Of a stretch of 64,000 nucleotides of DNA, positions 57,691 to 64,000 are shown piece after piece; the first letter of the stretch is position 1; every line of letters starts with the position of its first letter. Origin of the DNA: Dryococelus australis (lineage: Eukaryota > Arthropoda > Insecta > Phasmatodea > Phasmatidae). The stretch spans positions 212,921,047-212,985,046 of the forward strand of contig CM056995.1 of NCBI GenBank assembly GCA_029891345.1, read 5' to 3'. The notes beneath the pieces were generated by a model, which saw nothing but the letters and a program-made list of their open reading frames with translations, was not told the DNA's origin and ran no database searches. The translations under genes were made by a program, and so were the position numbers.

Positions 57691-58007
57691 AGATGAATGT
57701 AGTTGTAGCGCTCCGCTTTCCACCACGCTCGCCGACTAACTGACATATGTTTTACATGATGCATGGCTATATACTATTTACACTGTATGCTAATTTGTAT
57801 TGCTCATCTCGGATTGTCTCAGTAGATGACTGCTGGCTGTGTGCTGCATACATCGGCACTGTTACTGGATGGAAATATGTTACCTTATCCGTCATTCTCA
57901 GTATCCTGGGCAGCATCTTCGGGTTTCATTTTACATGTTACTGGTGCAGGGGTGTTGTTCACAACTTTTAACGGTCAGTATGGTTCATGCTCTATATCAC
58001 TCATAGT
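57691..58007 (-). other. 5' flank of zinc-finger unit 2 and 3' flank of the next gene
   Basis: The left part resembles the unit 1 flank. The right part is open on the minus strand (NTPAPVTCKMKPEDAAQDT) after the stop at 58008, without clear meaning. Confidence 0.3.
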
Positions 58008-58265
58008 TCATTCTTTGCACATTGGTTTGGAACACCATGCAGTTCCACGTAATGTTATGGACGCTCGAAGTAACGCCAGTGTACATGATGGATCAGCAGG
58101 AAGACTAGCCTTGTCATGATGTCTTGTATCAAGCAAAGGTGCGTTACCTTTACATGTATCAGCATGTCTCTTCAGATTATTACCTCTACCAAATGTCACA
58201 CCACACATATCACATCTGGAGGTCGGTCCTTTTTTCACATTTGCTTTTCTCATGATGCCGAGCAT
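58008..58265 (-). CDS. Single C2HC zinc-finger small protein
   Basis: Minus-strand ATG at 58265 in a fair context (CAGCCATGC). The 85-codon product has one finger, RCDMCGVTFGRGNNLKRHAD then TCKG (C-X2-C-X12-H-X3-C type, residues about 17-38), preceded by a basic stretch (RKANVKKG). The tail has no recognised domain. The finger resembles the FARYGNLRRHCATCK finger of the neighbouring larger gene, so this may be a detached or truncated relative. It is the only copy in the cluster with an undisturbed ATG-to-stop frame, though such a short frame could be chance survival. Confidence 0.4.
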   Translation of the reverse strand: MLGIMRKANVKKGPTSRCDMCGVTFGRGNNLKRHADTCKGNAPLLDTRHHDKASLPADPSCTLALLRASITLRGTAWCSKPMCKE

Positions 58266-58353
58266 GGCTGTTTTTATACATATTCTTCTACTAATCGAAG
58301 TCGTAGCTCTGTTTTTTTCATCCTCTCAGTAATGAAGGAAAATCAGTATGTGT

Positions 58354-59212
58354 TTATTTGCTAGTTGGAAAGTACCCACTAGTTCTCAACTCTAGAGCAT
58401 TTACCGAAGCCAGAGTCCAACCCGAACCCTTGGCCACCATTTCTTCTTCCTCATGACATATCTTGAGTAAACTATCAACAATCGCATCTTCAGCTGCAAA
58501 TGAATAACACACAGCTATAACCGAAGTATTGAAGGTTTTGGTACAATATTCATCATCGCCAAATATTATATTTAACAGCACCATGTTATTCTACCTCATC
58601 GGTAAGTTGGTTAATTTTATTAGGGATCATACTTGTCAGGAAAGAGCAAACATTGTGTGATATAAATGACATATTCGGTGCAACCAATTCTTTAAAAAGT
58701 CCCCTGAATCCAGATCGCTTCAGGAAAAAATCATTCACATTAAATTTCGAAGATGGTGTATAAGCTTGAGGTTGTTTATCAGTGGTCTTTCCTTTACAAA
58801 GTTTCAAATGTATATTTAAATCAACATCATGCACATACCTTCTTCGACACTTATTAGAACGATGTGCCATACGAATGGTGTTCCTCACACACATAGTTTC
58901 GTGTCTCCTAGCTCCATATGTGCATGTAAAAGTCTTGTCGCAATAGTTGCAAGGATGTCTTAGTGGGAGCGAAGAACTGCTCTCAGCATTTGTAGATGAA
59001 CCTGCACGTTTATTTGGTCTGGCAGGGAGACCCTTACATGTTGCGCAATGTCTTCTCAAGTTGCCATATCGGGCAAACTGCGATTTACACTGTTCACATG
59101 CGAGCACTATATGCTCTGGATTCTGATGAAAACCAGTTTCATGTTGTCTGCAGCTGGTTATTGTAAAAAAGGTCTTCTTACAGTAGCATCACAAATAACT
59201 TTTCTGTTCCAT
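58354..59212 (-). pseudogene. C2HC zinc-finger protein with GSGW module (polymerase-associated type)
   Basis: Minus strand. An ATG at 59212 (MEQKSYL) is followed by TGA at 59189-59191, within the first finger. Open sequence then gives CEQCKSQFARYGNLRRHCAT, CNYCDKTFTCTYGARRHETM and CRRRYVHDVDLNIHLKLC, all ending in Cys (C2HC). A linker follows (KFNVNDFFLKRSGFRGLFKE), stopping at 58586. In a shifted frame (58584-58354) come TFNTSVIAV, HEEEEMVAKGSGWTLASVNA and ELRTSGYFPTSK, then stop. Fingers, a TFNT segment and a GSGW segment in this order recall the N-terminal part of large arthropod proteins that end in a viral/Polinton-like B-family DNA polymerase. That assignment is from memory and no polymerase motif follows. 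Broken by a stop and a frameshift. Confidence 0.5.
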
Positions 59213-59306
59213 CATCCAATAAGAGCACATTATCCACAGAAGATGTTCTCTCTTCGAGATCTGAACAGCAAATGAGCTGGCTAGCCTAACACGAGTACTG
59301 TTAGTT

Positions 59307-59776
59307 TTAGCTTGATTGTAACTTACAAAGTTTGAAATGTGTTTTTAAAGCATCAACATGTGCATATATTATTCGACATTTATCACATCTATATGTCACA
59401 TGAATGGTGCTCGTCACACATGCACTTTGTATAGGCCTCTTTGCATTGTACGCATATTTAAAAGTCCTGTTACAATAGTTGCATGGATGTCGTGGCAGGA
59501 CCAAAGAACTGCTCTCAACGTTTGTAGATGAACACTTACATTTAGCTGGTAATATCTTCAGATACCGCTGACGAGTAGTTCAGGGTGAACCTTACATGTC
59601 ACAAGATGTCTTTTCATGTCGCTACAGCGACCAAATTGAGATTTACACTTTTCACATGCGAACATAACCCGACCTGCATTCTGATAACAACCAGCTGCAT
59701 GCTGTCTGTAGATGTTTTTGTAAGAAAATGCCTTCTTACAGTAGCGACACGAGTAACTTTCCTGCATATTTTCCAT
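59307..59776 (-). pseudogene. C2HC zinc-finger paralogue
   Basis: Minus-strand ATG at 59776 in a good context (CATCGATGG): MENMQESYSCRYCKKAFSYK, then CEKCKSQFGRCSDMKRHLVT-C, with a stop at 59558. After a frame change near 59560-59590 the fingers continue as CNYCNRTFKYAYNA (final His lost, reads RPIQSAC) and CDKCRIIYAHVDALKTHFKL-C, then stop at 59307. At the end TTTGTAAGTTAC could act as a splice donor in place of the paralogue's continued frame. Its 5' leader (CGTTCTCTTAGTC region) matches that of the neighbouring copy. The GSGW module is missing. Confidence 0.5.
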
Positions 59777-60289
59777 CGATGACTAAGAGAACGTTATCCA
59801 CTGCCGATCTTCACTCTTCGAAGTCTGGATGGAAACTGTGTCGGTCAGCATATACTCAAACCCTTACATCTCCCCATACATCTAACTGGGGACTGGCTCC
59901 TACCGACAGGCGGAGTGCGAGAGTGCACCCTACTAAAACAAGGCCACCTTGATGATGACTGTCAGCCGACCCTATGTCAGAATGTCGACCTCGCCAGCCA
60001 CTCCAGGTACACATATTTTTCCCTGTCCTTTATGAGTTCCTAAGGGATTGAATCAGTGTTGGATGCTTCTTCAGCTCTCTTCCGACACAGTGTGTAGCAG
60101 TGCTGCCCCTTGGTAATGGTTTTGTTTCAGTCTGTTCGTAAGGTAGGTGTCTAGTATCATCCCTTCGACTTGCCGACACTGCTAGTCATCTGCCTGGGCT
60201 GCCTTATGAATCACACAATGATGGGCGGTAGCTGCTAATGTTGTAAGTGATTATTTTGGTTATTTTGTAATGGGGTCGTTCTGCTGTGC
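59777..60289. other. Flank of the zinc-finger paralogue
   Basis: Some CpG at 59830-60000. No coding exon recognised. Confidence 0.35.
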
Positions 60290-60790
60290 TGATGTGGTCT
60301 ATTATCGTACAGTCCCCTCCCCTTTTTATGCTTGTGCTGGTTGGTAAGTATGCATTTTGTAGTAGTAGTGTACACGATCTGCTTTCCACTGTCATGCTCA
60401 CTGATGGACATCTGTTTTGTAATATGCTTGCTGGTAAACTGTTCACACTGCATGCTAGATTGTGTTTATTGTCTTGGGTTGTCTCAGTAAATAACTACTG
60501 GACTGAAATAAAGTTACCTTATTCCTCGTTTGTTGTCTATCCTTTGAAGTTGGTAATTCCACCTCTCAACTTCTTTACACTCGTTCATCTTATTTCTTCG
60601 CCTGCACTGCATGGGTAGGTCTTGTAGACAATGTTAGTTACAGTCTACCTGATGTTTGGCAGTGGGGCAACTGTCTTGCTTCCACTTGCTTCCCGATGGA
60701 CAATTGTTTATTCACTGCAGGCGAACCACAATGACTTCTTTCACGACGACATGTATTACCACGATTTTTTTCTTGCCTGTAAAATGATTG
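60290..60790 (-). pseudogene. Remnant of the tandem zinc-finger unit
   Basis: 60360-60600 matches the 5' flank of units 1 and 2 (CTGCTTTCCAC, CTGGTAAACTGTTCACACTG, TCAACTTCTTTACACTCGTT). 60600-60775 matches eroded finger sequence (GGTCTTGTAGAC, CTTGCTTCC, CAATGACTTCTTTCACGACG, ATTACCACGA). No open frame survives. Confidence 0.45.
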
Positions 60791-61339
60791 GACTCTCTAT
60801 GGGAACTGAACCTGCGATACATTATTTTAAACGATGATACTGTCTCCACTACTGTTGGGGTACATGTATTAGTTCCTATAATGTGTTAATAGCATATGTA
60901 ACAAGTAAGTATGTTTTGTCAAGGGATGGTGATGTACTTGCAGGTGTCGAGTTGCTTTCTTAGTTGGTAATGTATATCATGAATGTAAAGGTGGAATGGT
61001 CATTGTAGTCTCTGCTTCTGGTGAGTTCACATCGATGGGCTGTGATCGCTACGCTACCTACAGGTCTTCACTGCTACGCCAGTTAATGTAAACCTCTGTT
61101 CTTTATGTGTTTACATCTTCTAAAAACATAATATATATAGTTGTAGTGTGTGTATGTTGCGATACCTCCTTACTCGGTTCGTGTCTCGGGTTGTTACAGT
61201 GTGTGTGACCTATGACTGCAAGTATTTGTGATGAACATACATTGCACGATGTGCTCGTTACTAGCCATTTTGTTTATAACTATTTTTTCCTTTCTTGCAC
61301 TCTAGTGGGCATAACTCGGCTGGGGAGATCAAGCAGTTG

Positions 61340-61425
61340 TCTGTATGAACCTCACTTGTCACTATGGGTAAACATAACATCACAGTTATCATAGTGGAAC
61401 AGCTGAACATGTAATGCTGAATGGA
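61340..61425 (-). pseudogene. Small zinc-finger unit fragment
   Basis: GGGTAAACATAACATCACAG then TTATCATAGTGGAACA matches the second-finger coding region of unit 1 at 56424-56460. Flanks do not match. Confidence 0.5.
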
Positions 61426-61439
61426 AACTGTTCAGTGCA

Positions 61440-62920
61440 TACTTTAAAGGTTCAGGAAGGGTCGACTACTTGTAATTTCAAAGGCTTGGTACACGATGTC
61501 AGTAGATACATTGGAGGTTTGGACAGGGTCGACAGAGTATGACTGTTTGTAGTTTCAAAGGCTTGATTCAAGCATTGAAGGTTCAGGCAGGATCGGCATA
61601 GTATGGCTGCCTGTAATTGTAAAAAGCTTTGGTCGGTACACGAGTGCAGATAGGGTCATGATTGTCTGTAATTGCAATGGTTCGGTACATGAGTGCAGAT
61701 TGGAGAGAGAGTATGACTGTCAGGGCCTCTACATGCTCGTATTCGTGGTCAGTGAGACCAACGACGAACTTTTGTCTGCAGGAGTGTCAGCATGCACTCT
61801 CAACAGAATCGAACCTGCGATACCTTATTTTTTTCATGGATCATACACCATCATTGTCAGGCTATATGCAAAAATTACTTTCGAGTACCTGCATTTTGAC
61901 ACAGAATGGTTGTGATGTACTTTCTTGGTCGGTAATGAATACTATACATGGAAACACAGAGCAATCATTGTGCTCTGAGTTTCCAGTGAGTTCACATCAT
62001 GACCTACATCTCTTCTGCTCTACAAACAGAGTACATACATAATTTATTTGTGTGTGATATCTCTTTACTCGTCATGACTAATTCGATTGCACTTGGTTTT
62101 CTATATGGTTGAGTATGTGATGTACATTTATATCTAGGTACACAGCGAGTGCAGGTCGGTCCTCACTTGTGGGCGTACAGACTAGCTGTGAGAATTGAAG
62201 GTTCAGTACGCACGTGCAGGTAGGAGTATGACTATTGTACATAGAAGGTTCGATACGGGGCATTATTGGTTCTAATTACCAGCTGCAGTACATGAGTATG
62301 TAGGTCGCAGTCTCGTCATTAGTGATGGTTTCGTTTAACTCGATTTATAAGGGGGGGAGTTATTTTACCATAGCAGTATAGCATAATTTATATTGTATGT
62401 GTATGTGTGACTCGCATCATTCCATCCTGTCGAATGTGTGTCATTGACGATCCGACTCGCAGGTCTGGTGAGTGCGCAGGCTCATGGCGAGTAACCTTGC
62501 CAGTTCGCGATGTCTGGTGAGTGTATAGGCCAATAATGGTATTTATTCTCCTAACTGCACAATGTCTGTCGAGGACGGATACAGAAGGAGACTCGCCTGC
62601 TCGTGTCTGGCGAGTTCACCTAACTGTCTGATGTGTGTACACCAGTTCGTCTATTAACACATCTGATGCAATGGTGGTTAAGAAAAAGACTGGTAACCCA
62701 AAGGAAGCCAGCCTCCTCCTGCAATTTTTTGGCATAGGCCCATGCAAGTATATTTCTCTGCTTAGGTGAACCTGGAGGTGATGTATGAATTTAGTGAAAA
62801 CGATTCAGACCCTGGCATGAAATGTCTGATGGCTTCGATGGTGGCAAGTCTGGTGAGGGCCATGTTAGTATTTCTCCCATCCACACAGTGGAAAGTCCAA
62901 AAGCCTTGCTGGCGAGTCTG
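61440..62920. other. Locally repetitive non-coding sequence
   Basis: Loose repeats of GGTTCAGG-AGGGTCG, AGTATGACTGTCTGTAATT, TTTCAAAGGCTTG and GGTACACGAGTGCAG. 61880-62050 resembles 60930-61070 (GATGTAC-TTCTT-GTCGGTAAT, AGTGAGTTCACATC). No gene seen. Confidence 0.4.
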
Positions 62921-62921
62921 C

Positions 62922-63910
62922 ATATGCTTATAAGTAAACTATGGTAAACATGACCCTGCGACACTTCTCGTCGTCATGGATGATGAATATGTTATGAATC
63001 TGATAACTATATCTTAAGTGGTTTGGAACATACAGCCAACTGTGCTTATAAGTAGACATGACATACTTGGTTCTGCAAACCCCACTCATCATTGGAGGTG
63101 ATGCCTATGTTATAAATTAGACAACTATATCTTATATTGTTCGGAACTTACGGCCAACTATACTTATAAGTAGACACACATATGGTATACATGGTCCTGC
63201 GACCCTCTCGTTGTTATGGGTCATGTCTATGTTATGAATTTGCATCTATATATTATATAGATCGGAACTTACAGCCAACTATATTAATAAGTCGACATTT
63301 GGTATACTTGGTCCTGCGACCCCTCTCGTCATCGGGGATGATGCCAATGTCATCCATTTCACAACAATATCTTATGTAGTTCGGAAATTACAAGCCAACT
63401 ATCTTTATAATTTAACATGGGGTCAACTTGGTCTAACAGCACCTCTCATCATTGGGGGTGATACCTTCGATACGAATTTTTGGTAGTTATATCTCATATG
63501 GTTCGGACATTATAGTAAACTATGCTCATAAGGGTGCTTAGGTGAATTTTAACCCTTTGGTACTTTTCCTTGGTCAGAGTAATACCTATGTTACGATTTT
63601 GGTAGTTGTATCTCATATGGTTTCGAAGTTACAGGCGACTATTTTTATAAGCATGCATAGGTCCATTTTGAACCTTTGGTCCTTTTCCTTGTCTGAGGTG
63701 ATGCCTATGTTATGTATTTGGTGGTTATATGTCAAATGGTTCAGAAATTACAGCCAACTATGCATATAAGTCGACTAGGTCATATTAGTCCCTGCATCCA
63801 TTCTCGTTCTCTAGGGTTATACATAAATTAGAAATTATTTAGTTCTATAGCAAACTGTTCTATAGTTACAGCCAACTATGCTTATATGTAAGCATGGGTG
63901 TCATACTTGA
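62922..63910 (+). repeat. 120-bp tandem array, about eight copies
   Basis: The phrase ACAGCCAACTATGCTTATAAG recurs near 63033, 63151, 63272, 63392, 63513, 63632, 63752 and 63869, a period of 117-121 bp. Each unit also has TGGTCCTGCGACCCCTCTCG-like, GATGCCTATGTTA and TATATCTTATATGGTTCGGA parts. Divergence increases to the right. No long ORF is conserved between units. Confidence 0.9.
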
Positions 63911-64000
63911 CCTGAGGCTGGCAGGGTGTCTTGGATTGGAGTCTTCTTCTCAACACGGATTGCGTGAAAGGGTCATGCACACTTTCAGTAAGAAGGAAAA

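Overview
This is a eukaryotic, almost certainly arthropod (most likely insect), genomic segment. It is AT-rich and gene-poor, built mainly from decayed transposable elements and tandem repeats. Support for an insect-type genome comes from a BEL/Pao gag domain, several Tc1/mariner-type transposases with the insect-common helix-turn-helix head (DUF4817 type), tRNA-derived SINEs, many short palindromic MITEs, GT-AG splice signals and CpG-rich promoter-like islands. Nothing looks prokaryotic. The species cannot be named from the sequence.

Layout. 0-6.4 kb: a SINE fragment, a dispersed repeat and an intronless, broken copy of a KIF1-binding-protein (KIFBP) gene carrying an expanded 42-bp coding minisatellite. 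6.2-10.7 kb: a dense patch of one MITE family (MITE-1), a complete SINE and a degenerate long-period repeat. 12.8-18.2 kb: a nest of DNA transposons, comprising a 1.5-kb palindromic element, a 3.5-kb mariner-like element with long inverted repeats split by an 0.8-kb foldback element, and the head of another transposase. 18.2-29 kb: gene-free sequence, a mariner-like transposase split by a solo LTR, MITEs and SINEs. 29.2-30.8 kb: a BEL/Pao gag remnant whose linker has grown into an 18-copy, 43-bp minisatellite. 31-48 kb: MITEs, tandem repeats including an array of tRNA-head-like units, and a second solo LTR of the same family.

The best-supported piece of an ordinary gene is a first coding exon on the minus strand at 49.79-49.88 kb, with a clean ATG and a GTAAGC donor. 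A CpG-rich promoter-like island with a possible tiny first exon lies at 54.6-54.7 kb on the plus strand.

56.1-61.4 kb (minus strand): a cluster of locally duplicated, mostly broken zinc-finger genes. One copy carries, behind its C2HC fingers, a segment ending in GSGW that resembles the N-terminal part of arthropod proteins linked to viral/Polinton-type B-family DNA polymerases. The polymerase part is absent. The cluster sits in a 55-64 kb block of local duplications that ends in a 120-bp tandem array. This is the most unusual region of the window. The genes do not form a pathway; the unifying theme is duplication, transposition and decay.
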